64,000 bases of DNA from Hymenopellis radicata (GCA_015501595.1 JADNRX010000204.1:34810-98809); one strand, 5' to 3'. Positions 11,611 through 23,477 are shown, counted from the first letter of the stretch. Program-made: numbers and translations. Notes: generated by a model from the letters alone, not told the origin.

Positions 11611-13169
11611 CTACAGCTTCCTCATCCTGGTTTCTGCGTCTCTTCCTTTAGCTAGCAGCCTCTTCAACAGGTCCACCCACTCTTGTAGTCCATTCTTCCC
11701 AACATCCTTCACCCACTCATCTGCCTCTCCTGATTTCTCGATATCAATCCACACCTTGCGTAGAACCGCTTTATTTTCATACATCTCCTTCTCCCAGTCG
11801 GGTACGATGATTAGCTCCCCAGCAAACCTATACATCGCATCACGATAGTCGAATTGCTCATTCTCGACAAACCGGTGCCATTCATGTGCTATAGCCATGG
11901 GGTCGTCGGATCCGGACGAGTGCTTTAGCCGTGCATAACGCGCGACGATATCAACAGTTTCTTGCTCCATATCTAGGGTGATAGGTATGCGCGCACGACA
12001 GCGCGCGCTTGTGCTTCCAACAGCGGAAACGGTGCAACGCGGACCAATAATCCCAGAAACGCCAAGCTTGACGGCGGATAATGAGCTTGTATCGGGAAGA
12101 TCTGCTTAGCGAGGGGGAATACGTGATAGGTCGAATTATAGAGATCTCTCGGTAGTGGTGGGATGGGTGGAGGTACATCCAGAGTAAGAGAGTCTTGTGA
12201 GAGGAAGGGAAACGACATCTCATACCCAGTAGCAAGGAGACAGTGATCAATGTTGTCTTCGGTGGACCCATCCTCAAACACAACAGACGAGTCCTCGTTA
12301 TAGCGAACGACGCGTCCTCGTCGCTTGAGATTGCCGGTATCTTCAGATGTGGCGCCAGTCACGGACAGAATGACTGATTTAGCGCAGCCACACATCTCGG
12401 CCGATATATCGAGCCCACTGGGCCCAGCCCCGACCACCATGACAGTGGCGCCCATGTTCTCTGGACGCCTATACCACGCGGAATGAGAGGCTTTCTTCCG
12501 CTTTAGCCAGTCCGCGAGGCCGGGCGTATCAGGATAACGGGGTTTGCGATAATGACCATTACAAACGATGATGGAATCGAAATTGACAGACTCTCCAGAT
12601 GAAAGTTCAACGTGCCACTTCAATTCAGAATAGGAAGCACTCTGAACGGAAGTTCCCAGACGTATATGCGCGTTGAGATTGAAGTGTGCTGCGTAGGATT
12701 CAAGGTATTTTAGGACGACCGGAGCCCGAGGGAAGACGGGGGTGGAAGGTGGAAATGAGAAGCTCGTATAGGCCATTACGGGGTGCGGCAGGTTGGTCGT
12801 CAAAGAGTCGTACAAGGGTGTAAGGGGTGGATCGTCCACAGGTTCAGCGGGAAGCCTGTGACGAGACGAGGTTATCAATCGTCGAGAAAGGTAGAACGAG
12901 CGATAGTAGACTTACCACACACCTCCGATTCGTTCTCGGGCTTCGAAAACGGTCGGCTTCCATGCGCCAGTCTTGAATTCTCTGGTATCCGAAATTATCT
13001 TGAGGGCAGCAAGTCCTGCTGGACCTGCTCCAATGATACAGATAGTCCTAGTCGAACCATCGAGATCTACGATAGTTCTACAAGCGTGGCACGAATATCG
13101 ATGTTTACTGACCTGGTCGTTCCATAGGTCGATGAGAGATGGTAGTTGGAGGCGAAAGACGAGTATCAT
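11611..13169 (-). CDS. Flavin-containing monooxygenase-like protein (FMO copy 1)
   Basis: The product resembles FMO/dimethylaniline monooxygenases, which use FAD, NADPH and O2 to oxygenate N, S or ketone substrates. Visible motifs are the FAD-binding CIIGAGPAGLAAL and the ERIGGVW end of the first Rossmann unit, the NADPH-binding VVGAGPSGLDIS, and a late LLATGYEMSFPFL motif. The exon break falls after GGVW (about 12915). The reading frame stops at 11973-11975, while the next frame continues with about 119 residues (to 11611) that match the paralogue at 15.1-16.5 kb. One base missing from a short run at about 11974 would restore continuity, so this may be a sequencing error and not decay. The N-terminal start is uncertain. 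Neighbours are the peroxiredoxin and the second FMO. Confidence 0.8.
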
Positions 13170-13520
13170 TATTTTGAGCCGCCGGCCCGCCGATCACTGC
13201 GATCATTTCATCATGGATAGGGCCGATCGCGCCATTCTCTCCTAACCAGCGACTACCATGCCAGCAGCTAACAGCCCTCAAGAAAGGGCAACCCTCTCCC
13301 ACATATAGTATCTAGACTTTTGGAACTCCCCCTTCTAGAGCTGTGTTTTTCAAGACATGACGTTCCGTACTATATTCAGCATCTAAATTAGAGCTGCCTT
13401 CATTTGTTGTCGAATGATTACGCTGCCATAACGGAAGTTGGTCCAATTTCGTGAGTTGGGAATTCTACATGATAGTCTAAGCGTCTACAATATTCGTTAA
13501 TCTATCCAGGTCATTTCGCA

Positions 13521-14379
13521 TTAGTGTGCGGAGAAATACTCCTTGGAGCCCTTGGGATCAGCCTTCATGGTCTCGCCTCCCTCCTGCCAATTAGCAGGAC
13601 ACACTTCCCCGTGCTTGTCCTAGATGTGGTAGGTTATTTGACGTTCACTTATGCGGGGAAAGGCGTACGGTGAACTGGAAGGCCTTCACTAAACGCAGAG
13701 TCTCCTCGACAGATCGGCCGACAGGCAGATCATTGACAGTGATTTGCCTGCACGTTGATAAGCCGTCGGGAACAAAGATTGGAGTGTAGGGTCGTACCGA
13801 AGAGTTCCCTTAGGATCAATGATGAAAAGTCCCCGGAGAGCTACGCCTTCGTCCTCAAGAAGGACGCCGTAATCACGAGCTATCGACATGTTTTTGTCGG
13901 CGATCAGAGGCAGCCTGAGGTCGGGTCCGAGACCGCCCTCCTTGCGAGGCTGCGTCGCCCAAGCGAAGTGTGCAAACTGAGAGTCAGTGGAGACGCCTAC
14001 ATATGGTTATCGCCCATGTGTGAGATATCGAACACAACAGGAATGGAAGACGGACCAAGGACGGTAGTGTCAATGGCCTTGAACGCGTCGAGAGCGTCAT
14101 TGAAGGCCAAGATCTCCGTGGGGCACACGAAAGTAAAGTCCCTTCCGATCCAGAACTATCGGTACAAAATCTTCGGAGACAAAGACGGCCAAAGATGCGT
14201 ACATTGGGTAGAAAAACAGGACAACCCTTTAGTCACGAATCAGTGAGAAAAAGTCAGATAAACGGAGCGATTGCGTACCATTGTCCAATGTAATCGCTCA
14301 GCGCCACATCTTGGAAGAGGCCATCCACAACGGCGGCGCACTTGAAGGTTGGCGCGGGACGCTGAACAAGGGCAACCAT
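13521..14379 (-). CDS. Typical 2-Cys peroxiredoxin, 195 aa
   Basis: Thiol peroxidase of the Prx1/Tsa1 (AhpC/TSA) family, which reduces H2O2 and organic peroxides using thioredoxin. Six exons (14279-14379, 14203-14226, 14056-14141, 13798-13996, 13669-13747, 13521-13619) add up to exactly 196 codons. The protein starts [14 protein letters not shown], carries the peroxidatic Cys48 in [10 protein letters not shown], the [12 protein letters not shown] segment, and the resolving Cys170 in HGEVCPANW, and ends KEYFSAH. All hallmarks of a functional enzyme are present, and length is normal for the family. Two acceptors end in AAG, which is unusual but gives the correct protein. Its position between two monooxygenase genes could mean it protects against leaked peroxide, or may be chance. 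Confidence 0.93.
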
Positions 14380-15095
14380 GGTTTTAATGAGGAGGTATCA
14401 GATAAGGACTTTTCCCGATGGCATGGCGACACGTTTAAATATCTCGGACGCCATGCACTTCGCTCCAAAAATGAGGGAGCTCACGCGGCAAATAGCCTTT
14501 CGCGGAAGAGATTGCCACAGAAATTTGTTAACCTACGAGCGTGACGTTCTGAGTAAGAGTTGACTAAGACCACGTGACCGTTTGCGCGACTGAGCGATCA
14601 AGGGCGCTCGAGTTTGGCTCGAGTCAATGCGAAGTTCAATATGAATAAGCTGGTCACGACGTTGTCGGTACAGTACTTTGGGCCGAAGGAGCCCGACATC
14701 AATGTTTTTCGGCGCTTGGGAGTGGTCCAGTTCGACCGATATGTTCCGACGCGCTGAGAAATTCAAACTCAAGTCAGACCACTCAACCTGCAGTTTTCGT
14801 GACCGATCTGACGTTTACCAGAGTTGTGGACTGGAAGCTATAGACGGCTCCAATCTTTTCCGACCATCTGCATCATGATTCGTCGGGTCGAGTCAGTGAA
14901 TTGGTGGCGGTTCTTCGAGCGAACTTCACGGCAATCTCAGCAGTCCGGACGATGCGTAGGTCCCGCACAGCCTCGCGGTAGTTATCTCCTTCTTACCATC
15001 ACGCTCAGCCGACTATCCGACCACTGCGGAACACGACCTTGGACCGCTTTTGAAATGCTGGCGGTGCTCCTGTAACTCTACTCTTCTCCTCTACA

Positions 15096-16545
15096 ATGCA
15101 CAAGAAGTCTATCTGCATAGTTGGTGGTGGTCCCGCTGGTCTTGCTGCTCTGAAGACCATCTGTGATACGCGTGAATTCCTAGCTGGACAATGGACTGTT
15201 TCGCTCTATGAAGCGCGGGATAAAGTTGGGGGCATATGGTATGTTGGAGGCTTGGAGGGCGACTTCAATGACGGGGCTGACGTTCGTTATCAGGAATCCC
15301 GAACCTTCACCGCAAGGCGATCTCCCGTTAACGCCACTGTACGACTCAATGACCACGAATATCCCTCATCCAGGTAAGACGTCGCGTTTCACTTACCACC
15401 GTTATGCTAACTTTGCACACAGTGATGGCATATCCAAGCCTCCCCTTTCCACCGTCCACTCCTCTATTCCCACCAGCAAGGACTGTCGAAACGTACTTGG
15501 ACACCTACGTTGCCCACTTCCAACTTGCGCACCTCATACATCTCAACACAACTGTATGTCTCATCGATTGGAATGCCGCCGCGAGTACTTGGAAGGTCGT
15601 AATATCAGACGGCGCCACGAGATCATTCGACCTACTCGTTGTCGCCAACGGTCACTTCCGCGTTCCCCTCTACCCTCCAACCCAGGGTCTGGACCTCTGG
15701 CTCCGCTCTGCAAGGGCTTCTCACTCGGTGTGGTATAGAAATTCTTCAAAAATTCGTCCCCACTCCAAAATTATAGTTGTCGGTTCTGGACCAAGCGGAA
15801 TGGATATCGCGGCAGAGCTGAGAAGAAATGAGTGCACAGTCATTCACTCTACTCCTGAGAGACGCATTGAAAACTATCAGGATGACTGTCGCACCGTCGC
15901 TTTCGAAGATGGGTCAAAAGAAGGTGATATTGATCTATGCATCCTTGCCACAGGATATCAAATGTCATTTCCCTTCCTGCCTCCGAAGGTTATCACATCG
16001 TCTTTGCCGCCGTCACGTACACAGCTTCCGTCCTCACTGCATAACTCCTCGTACGACGTATTCCCTCTGGCCAAACATATCTTTCCTCTACGAGGCGACT
16101 TCAATAGGACTAGTCTCGCGTTCATGGGCCTTCTTCTCCGAGGAACGCCTTTCTCGCTTTTTGAAGCTCAGGCGGAGGCGATCGTCCGTGTCTTTCGAAA
16201 TCCTGGGAGCTTGGACGTTGAGCTCGAGGCTGCGCGCTTCCTGACTCGGGCGAAAGACATAATCGAAGACGATGACATCCGCCTGGCCAAGATGTGGCAT
16301 AAACCCACAGAGGCCTTAGCCTTCGATTATCGGGATGAATTATACGCGTTCTCCGGGTCGGATAGGCGCGTGCAAGATTGGGAGAAGAAGATGTGGAGTT
16401 CAAGTACGAGCTGCGACGAGGATGGAATGAACTTGTCGGGAACGGGGAATCGGATGCCTGGTTAGAAGGTGTCGGTCATGGAGGACAACGAGAGTGGGTG
16501 ACACTCATGGAAAGGGTACTTGTAAGAGGAGTGAACCTCAACTGA
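15096..16545 (+). CDS. Flavin-containing monooxygenase-like protein (FMO copy 2)
   Basis: Paralogue of the FMO at 11.6-13.2 kb, on the opposite strand. Exons 15096-15238, 15294-15373 and 15423 onward join in phase (421 codons to the first stop at 16465). Motifs: FAD site CIVGGGPAGLAAL, RDKVGGIW before intron 1, VMAYPSLPFPPSTPLFP, NADPH site VVGSGPSGMDIA, and LATGYQMSFPFL. After about residue 395 the frame drifts into unrelated sequence, while another frame continues with EFKYELRRGWNEL to a stop at 16543-16545, matching the C-terminus of copy 1. A single extra G in the GG at about 16395 would join them. Substrate cannot be predicted. Confidence 0.83.
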
Positions 16546-16850
16546 GGTAGGCTGGTTATGATACACCGATAGTCGAGATTAGAGTTTGTGTAGTTTATAA
16601 TTCGTATGAAACTAGACGCTATGTGAATGGATCGCTTCAAACAGAGACGGCTGCACTGTACCATTAACGTATGGTATTCTCTTCTGGACCATGGCGGACG
16701 TATCTCTGAGTACGTTCAACATCTGTGCGACAACAATTTCTGGGATGAGGATCGGCGTAGATGCGACCTCGAGGCGGATGACGTTCATACAAGAAGTCCA
16801 GCAAAACTGTCGGCAATTCAGTCATGAAACTAAGCAATAATATAGGTGTG

Positions 16851-18815
16851 TCACTTACCGTGAGTATAGGATCTAAACGAATGTAATCCTCCTCGACGAA
16901 AGTAGAATGTCATATGTACAATTTGAGTAACGACTTCCACCGCCAACTTCCTCGAATCCAAGATCGTGGGCGCCATGGCAAAGTGCAAATCCGCAAGGGC
17001 GGACAGCGCGGTCATTTGAGAAACCTTCAATGCGCGATCATTATGGATATCGTTGAGCATCGCTGTTGCCTCTCTGCGCCTGTCGACTTCTACGTTGTGT
17101 TCCCGTATACGGGCGACCAGGTCGGTGAATCTGATGTACCGTTTGTTGGAACGATCGACACCTGACAGTGGTACGCGCCAAGTCAGCCCACATGGAGGTA
17201 GAATGTCGTTGGGACTCACAACATCCTTCTTTCTCCCAATCGGATATCAACTGTTTTGGCTTCGCGAAGGTACACCACAGACAATGCTCGCGATACAACA
17301 CAGAAACAATCTAGTGACAACGACGAGTAGAAATGCCTATGATATCTGTCATTAGGTCAAATCCTGATGTTGAGAGTTTGTGACCCTACCGGTAATACTT
17401 TGATTTCGAGCTCATATTCGTCGGGAAAGATCATCGGTGTCCCAAACATCAGCCCTTGGCTTCTATCCATGCCGATTAACTGGCAGAGGATACTAAGTTG
17501 TTCGTCCGCTGGCACTGTTAATTGACGACACCATGTCGCATTGTCCTCACGGCTTATTGATTGCGCGATAGAAACGATGCGAACGTTGTGCTGTAGTGCG
17601 ATATGAGAAGCCTTGAGTAGGTACTCCCGTCCTTTGAAAATATCGGATTTGGTGAAGAAGTACAAGGAGAGGATTTGAGTTGCCTATAATGCTCACAGAA
17701 AATCATCAGAGTCAGAGCACTGAAAGAAGAGCCCTTTATACCTCTAAGGCCGTTGTGGGATCCAGTGTTAAACTGATGTCGTCGAGAGTGGCAAGCGCAT
17801 TCTGAAGCTGTACAGATTCGGCGATGACGTTGAAAGGACTTGTCTGGTCGTCTGTCACAGTACACCCCCACAGTTGCGCGCATAGAGCAGAGCCGGATGA
17901 ATGACTGAGACATTGCCAGCATACAAAGCATCGCGTCTCTCATCGGTCAGGCAGATACCAATCTGAGGACAGTGCGAGAAAAATCGAGTGCGTCTACAAG
18001 GTGAAGCTTAGAGAGGGTATGATAAATGGGTGTATCGCGTACATTGAAGAGAAGTCATAGTCTTGAGGAAGTTGCAGCCAGAAGATATACCTGACAGGGT
18101 GCAGGAGGTAAGAAATCATGACCAAAGACAGATGCTGGATCAGGCATCGACGTAGATGCAGGAACGTCAGGTATGCCAACGGGGACGAGTGCGCCAACGC
18201 TTGACGGCTGAGTGCTGGTAGTCGAAGAGCCTGACGAACCAGACGCGTCGCGGTTCTCGTACATGCGCAATCGTTCCTCGAGCTCCTCTATTCGTTCCAG
18301 AAGTTCAGCCTTGACGCTCCGATGCACGCCGTCGTTGTATTGGCATTCATCCTCCTTACCCGCCACCTTGCAAGTATTACAAAATGGTAGTTTTCCATCG
18401 CATTTCTGACCAAAGATTGGCTACGCTGCCTTGAAAGTGCGGACGAATGCTGACCTTTTTCTTGGATCTGTATACACGGTTATACTGAGATTAATCGCAA
18501 AGACGGGTCAGCGTACCGACATGGTGCACAAGCAGCACCTTTGCGGAGAAGATCTTGTTTGACAGCGGCGCCGGCGCCGACTTCGACATCGAGATAAACA
18601 CACTGAACAGTCTTGCGCGCTCGACTACAGGGCCGCACATGGGCGCGCGCCGTCACATCGCTAGAGGCAAATATTGGAGAGGGCGAGGCGACCGGGATTT
18701 GTGTACTCACCACCTTGCGTGCTCTACAAATACCATCATAACGTTTATCAGCAGCTAGCCTAGCGGATGATGCTGTGAGGGGTAATCACCTACACGCGAA
18801 GCAAGGCTTGGACAT
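16851..18815 (-). CDS. Zn2Cys6 transcription factor with two zinc clusters
   Basis: Fungal binuclear-cluster regulator. ATG at 18815 begins MSKPCFAC; after a GTGATT..TTGTAG intron the sequence continues RARKV and, after a second intron, RCDG. A full second cluster follows: CAPC, RSKKK, KCDGKLPFCNTC and GKEDEC, spread over three exons (about 18360-18565), with spacing Cys-x2-Cys-x6-Cys-x6-Cys-x2-Cys-x8-Cys. A leucine-containing heptad region (AELLERIEELEERL) comes next, as usual for dimerisation. Downstream exons (18000-16851) read like the middle regulatory domain, including QLQNALATLDDISLTLDP and YFFTKSDIFKGREYLLKA. The first cluster reads through only if one C is added in each of two GGG/CCC runs (18630-18632 and 18641-18643). 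Adjacent to the FMO and GNAT genes, so it could be their local regulator. Confidence 0.8.
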
Positions 18816-19101
18816 GGTAGATAGGTAGGTAGGTAGAGACGGCACCAGGTCTGAAGTGGTATAACGAAGAGTGTAATCAGGGTCACTTTCCTCAACTATG
18901 CGAGTAACAAAGCGATGACTCTTGTTCAAACCATCAAGGGTCCACGCTGCGCGCAAATCATGATTACATCATCATCAAGGGTCCAAACATTTTTTGTGGC
19001 AGATCATTCGTTACGCCACTTGAACTGACAGCCTCCCATAGCCCGTCGCACGACATTGATGCTCATCGTGAGTACTCGCTAGATCTCAGACCACCTATAT
19101 T
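18780..19101. other. Intergenic region with a GGTA/GGTAG simple repeat
   Basis: A short run of GGTAG units lies around 18815-18838, overlapping the start of the Zn2Cys6 gene. No other element is apparent before the end of the next gene at 19102. Confidence 0.4.
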
Positions 19102-19939
19102 CTAATACAGGTCTAATCCATAAAGCAGCAGATCCACTTTCACCAGACCCACGCCATAATATCTCGGTACCCCGGGCGGCGTAGGTATCCTCTTCCATCC
19201 ATGCTTCTCATAAAACGAAACAGCCGCCGGCTGTGCCATCGTCGTGCCGAGATACAGGCTCGTCAGCCCTTTGGCCTTTGCATGTTCCACCAAGGTCTGC
19301 AAAAGCATCTTCGCGATACCACGGTTCCGATAGTTGTGCGAAACGAACATCCGGCGGAGCTGTCCCTTCGGCTGGGAATTGAGATGCTCTGTATCGGTAC
19401 TGGCGTCAGTATCCTGAAACTTGGAGTTAGACAATGCGCACTAACCCAATCCAACGCATCCAGCGATATCATAAGACCCTGATGTACTCGGCGATTCGAC
19501 CTCGGCTACCCAAAACCCACCAGCCCGTACATGTGCTGATCCCTCCTTCTCTTGCTGATAATGTTTTGAAATGTCGTTGAGATCTTTGCGCAACCCCTCT
19601 TCAAAGTAATCCCTTACATCCTTAACAAGAAGCCTCCACTGAAGGACCAAAGGAGCTACGATAGCACCAGCTACGACCGCTGCGGCCACGATGTGCTTGG
19701 GTGCCACAAAAACGATATCGCCGGCAAGGGCTACACCCGCAAGACGAGTGATTGGGTGGGCTAAGAGTATATCGAGTGTACCACGATATGGCGACTCCTC
19801 TGGTGCAACACGTCAGTTCCAAGTCCAGCCTAAAGTCTGAATAGCACTCACTACCCTGCATTGCAGCTGAAAGAATAAGTTGCTGGACAGCTTGGAGATC
19901 GGCTCGTTCAAACTTGCGTATGTGAACGCTTAATCCCAT
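19102..19939 (-). CDS. NAT8-like GNAT acetyltransferase with membrane segments (copy B)
   Basis: Predicted N-acetyltransferase transferring acetyl from acetyl-CoA to an amine. Order: N-terminal MGLSVHIRKFERADLQAVQQ, a pair of hydrophobic stretches (about 19660-19790), a linker, FWVAEVES, DIAGCVGLG, then the acetyl-CoA loop RRMFVSHNYRNRGIAKML (the Arg/Asn-Arg-Gly-Ile-Ala pattern) and SFYEKHGWKR near the C-terminus. Membrane segments before the GNAT core are characteristic of the NAT8/CML1 type. At least three exons; start chosen at 19939 because the sequence matches the start of copy A. Tandem duplicate of the gene at 20233-21062. Confidence 0.78.
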
Positions 19940-20232
19940 GTCGGACAGGTGCGAAGCGACTCTCTCACTCTCTAATCCATATAAGAGGGACAGATATGAC
20001 TCGATACATATTCTTGCTTGATGATTGCCACCTTTCTTGATTGCTATCACCGGCACCTAGCTGCAGCCCAGCGCTGTGTTCAAAAATAAGAAGGCCGACC
20101 ATTATTGAGTTCTCAAGCATTCTATTGTGAAACATACAGTCGCGCCACAGATTGACGTAACCTGATAAACACAATCGATAAGCTAAGTAAGAGGCTGGCG
20201 TGTAGAAACAGAACTCACCTAACCACAACCAC

Positions 20233-21062
20233 CTATAACTCAAGCTCGAAGAAGACCAAAGGCACTTTCACGAGACCCGTGCCGAATTGCGAAGGCCAGC
20301 CAGGTCGGGTGACAGTCCTCCTCCACCCCTGCTTCTCGTAGAACGAGATCGCTATCGGTTGAGCCTTGGTAGTTTCGAGGTAAAGGTAACGCATCCCGTG
20401 CGCCTTCGCGTGCTCTAACACCGTACGCGACAGCATGCCCGCTATTCCACGCTTGCGATAATGGTGCGAGACGAACAATCTACGCACGTGGGCCTTCGGA
20501 TCTGCGTCGGATTGCTCTGATAAAGATTAGCCAATGACGCGACTCGGTCAGAACGAGGACACTCACTCAACCCAATGCACCCAGCAATGTCCCACGAGCC
20601 TGGATGGGTCGAAGACTCGACCTCGGCAACCCAGAACTCGCTTGCCCATTCACGCCCTGGTCCACCACTCTGATAGTATTTTGGGATGTCGCCAAGATCT
20701 TCTCGTAGTGCCTGCTGGATGAATTTCACGAATGGTGAGGTGGTCCGAATCACTTGGTGTATCACCGGTACTACTATTACGGTGGCAACAATTATCCCAG
20801 CGACGATGTTCTTGCCCCGTGCAAGAAGGACGGCATCGAGGAGAAGCGCTGCGTACGCTACACAGATAAGCGGGTGTGTGAGGACGGCTTTCATTGCTCC
20901 TCGATATGGGGATTCGTCTAGTATGATATATGAGCTAGGCATCGCCGAGTATGCGCATGAGCACTCACCGCCACGCGTGGCGGATTCGAGCACGACGCGT
21001 TGGACGTCCTTGTGATCATACGGCCGAAATGGGCGTACACGAATGTTGGATCTGGGGGTCAT
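20233..21062 (-). CDS. NAT8-like GNAT acetyltransferase with membrane segments (copy A)
   Basis: Tandem paralogue of copy B with the same design. It starts MTPRSNIRVRPFRPYDHK, has two hydrophobic segments (about 20745-20890), FWVAEVESSTHPGSWDIAGC, the acetyl-CoA binding loop RRLFVSHHYRKRGIAGML, and AISFYEKQGWRR, ending FFELEL. Introns lie at about 20515-20570 and 20915-20965. The Arg-Lys-Arg-Gly-Ile-Ala loop is intact, so activity is plausible. Substrates of fungal members are unknown. The head-to-tail arrangement and shared intron positions imply a local duplication. Confidence 0.82.
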
Positions 21063-21301
21063 GGAAGAGTTGTGATGAACCGTGAATCTCTTCCGTTTTT
21101 ATCTTTGGATTGGCCGCGGCACGCAGGGCGCATCTCCTGAACGAAACCGCTGCCTTGATTGCCACATGGACCAATGGCAACTGTATTCAATCAAACCTAA
21201 AGGCTTCTAACAGCACTGCATTTCCTTCAATAAGAATGTCATGATCCGCATCGCTCGCCTGATCAGTCATCTAGTTTCATCTCCGTTCAAGTTTCTTACA
21301 C

Positions 21302-21310
21302 AGTATTATG
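21302..21310 (+). repeat. 9-bp target site duplication, left
   Basis: AGTATTATG directly abuts the left inverted repeat and is repeated exactly at 22014-22022. Confidence 0.8.
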
Positions 21311-22013
21311 CAGGCTCCGAACCTCAGCCGTCGCTGTCGTTTCGTTCACAAATCCTGTGGCGTAATGTGGATTGATAATAATTTGATCATGTGAAAGTCA
21401 TGTGTCGAGAGCCAATCAGATCAAGAGGAACGTGGGGTGAAGAAACGACAGGACGGCTGGCACAATATCGCCGGCACGATCTCGGCGCCGTGCTCCCCAG
21501 GTGCTGCCAAACATTGTCAACAACGCTTGTCAACCGAGTTTCCTCGCAGATGGCTTCAACGGATGCTACTCTGCCCATTCTAAGTTATGTCTCTCATTCT
21601 AATACCGTTGTTGGTCCTCTTGCTAGCTTCTGAGGTTGACATAGCAAATGACAAAAGTGCAAGTGCCAAGTACAGGTGGAAAAGTGCAGGAAGGGCGGGA
21701 TTCATGGTACAGAAGGGATAAATTAGAGGGAATGAATAACAGAAGGGAATTATAAGAAGAAAGTGGCTGAAAACATTAAGAAACACAAGAGATGAACATC
21801 GATGAATGCTTGGAGGCGGCGTGTGGGACTTGTTTGGCAGCACGGCGCCGAGATCGTGCCGGCGATATTGTGCCAGCCGTCCTGTACCCCATGTTCCTCT
21901 TGATCTGATTGGCTCTCGACACATGACTTTCACATGATCAAATTATTATCAATCCACATTACGCCACAGGATTTGTGAACGAAACGACAGCGACGGCTGA
22001 GGTTCGGAGCCTG
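21311..22013. mobile_element. Non-autonomous element with ~190-bp inverted repeats (MULE-like)
   Basis: The left arm starting CAGGCTCCGAACCTCAGCCG (21311 to about 21507) is repeated in reverse complement at about 21835-22013. The arms differ by a roughly 9-base insertion in the left arm near 21440 and a short length difference at the inner edge. The element is flanked by a perfect 9-bp direct repeat. Very long terminal inverted repeats plus a 9-bp duplication are the signature of Mutator-like elements. The internal 330 bp encode nothing recognisable, so it depends on a transposase supplied elsewhere. Confidence 0.78.
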
Positions 22014-22022
22014 AGTATTATG
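22014..22022 (+). repeat. 9-bp target site duplication, right
   Basis: AGTATTATG, identical to the copy at 21302-21310. Confidence 0.8.
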
Positions 22023-22212
22023 AACTTTTTTTTTGTCATTTATTTTGACTCATCACTTTTTCGGTCACTTTCAGTGTCCACGTGTCAGTTACATGACACG
22101 CGCCACTATCCAGTCGACACTTCAGAATGCGGTATACACTGTACAGTCACTGTCTCTCCATGGCACAGACTGTCTGCTTAAGTAGTAAATGCCATTGGAT
22201 TGACAACTTCTA

Positions 22213-22456
22213 CTGTAGCGTTTCGACCGTAGGTTCGCAGCTTGTGACCTGATATGCTGCGAACTTACAGCGAACAGCTTCACAGACCCTTAAATTCCCT
22301 TATTTGGACAGGCCCGCTGCAGGTGGGACCTGAAATTTCCACTTTTGGATGCTCGTGCCTGGCTAAGAGGCTCCGTGATGCGATATGCTATATGTATAGG
22401 TTCGGTTCGTGAGGCCGCGTGACCCGATATGAGAATATACGGTCAAAACGCTACAG
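22213..22456 (+). mobile_element. MITE copy 1 (244 bp, TA target site)
   Basis: Bounded by TA dinucleotides. Left end CTGTAGCGTTTCGACCGTA and right end TACGGTCAAAACGCTACAG are imperfect inverted repeats. Inside lie hairpin-like pairs such as GTTCGCAGC with GCTGCGAAC. No coding capacity. The sequence looks identical to the copy at 23478-23721. Confidence 0.85.
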
Positions 22457-22540
22457 TAATGTTGGTAGCAAAAAGGTTTGTAAGCAAAACCGCCTTTGCT
22501 GGAAAGGCGGGTTTGCTTATTAAGCAGCTCTCTCTCCTCT

Positions 22541-23460
22541 TACCACCACTTCCTTTGCTCTGGATCTCTCGCGATCTTGGCTGAGTCCCTTGTCTCTTGG
22601 ACGGCTTCCATCCCCTAGACTACGAGAGAGCATTTAGGCTGTCCGTCCTCAAATTGAACAGTTGCCTACCCACGTCCTCGCCCGTTTCTCAATCGATTCC
22701 TCTCATCTTTGGACTGATGCCCTCTCCTGAACTCAGAGAGGGCAGTCCCCCATCGTTCATCATGGCGCACGTCTTTGCTGACATCGCGCCCATAGCTCCA
22801 TTGCAGCCCTATCTTCCAGGGACTCGTTCTCCCTCGATTTGTAACGGGTTTGGACGACTATTCTGCAGGAGTAGATGACGGCCTTTCTATCATCTGGCCC
22901 TTCCCGCTGCCAGCGCCGCCGTCGCGCCCACCCGTCGCCCTTCTAGTCCTCCTCCTGCCAACGACTCGTTCTACCTCATTCCTTGGCAGATTCCTTTCGT
23001 GCTTGGACTGCTACCCTCTCATGAACTCAGAGAGGCAAGTCCTACCATTGTTCATGACATCACGGACGTCTCCCCGATATCGCACCTACCCAAACTCAAT
23101 TATTCTCCAAAGGACTTGTTCTCTCCGTCATCTTCCTTTAGCGTGTACCGTAGAAGGTGCTTCTACATCGACTACAGTATCCAAACTACTCACTCCGATT
23201 GAAAAGAAGGAGAAAAACACATCCGGAATGGACGATGGACAATGTCGTAAATTGGCTCAAGGCAAAGGGTTCGACCAGGACGGCTGCGAGAAATTTATGC
23301 TTTTCATATGTCAGTTTACTAACCACTGCTTTTCAAAATATACAGCTCTTTCGTCGCTGGTATGTGGTCGGCTCTCTTGAGCTTTCCGCGCTGCGCCGAA
23401 AACAGCCTGCCAACGGGTATCGAGACCCCATGGGAAAAAATAAAGGGTGACCCGTACCCA
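22541..23460 (+). pseudogene. SAM-domain gene remnant (Boi-like) with decayed internal repeats
   Basis: About 23170-23330 encodes LLTPIEKKEK and, in a neighbouring frame, WTMDNVVNWLKAKG followed by FDQDGCEKFM. These match the start of a SAM domain as in the basidiomycete Boi1/Boi2-type polarity proteins (from memory of the family). The two halves are one base out of frame at the GGG at 23267-23269. Upstream, related segments recur: ACTGATGCCCTCTCCTGAAC (about 22713), ACTGCTACCCTCTCATGAAC (about 23007), and a weaker one near 22600. The fragment is enclosed by two identical MITEs. It has no complete gene structure, so I call it a remnant. Confidence 0.45.
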
Positions 23461-23477
23461 AGCGTAGGATGGGGGTA

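Noticed and set aside
11950..11990. An intron joining the two parts of FMO copy 1
   Set aside because: Only implausibly short GT..AG options exist, and the paralogue has continuous coding sequence here. A one-base loss is the simpler reading.
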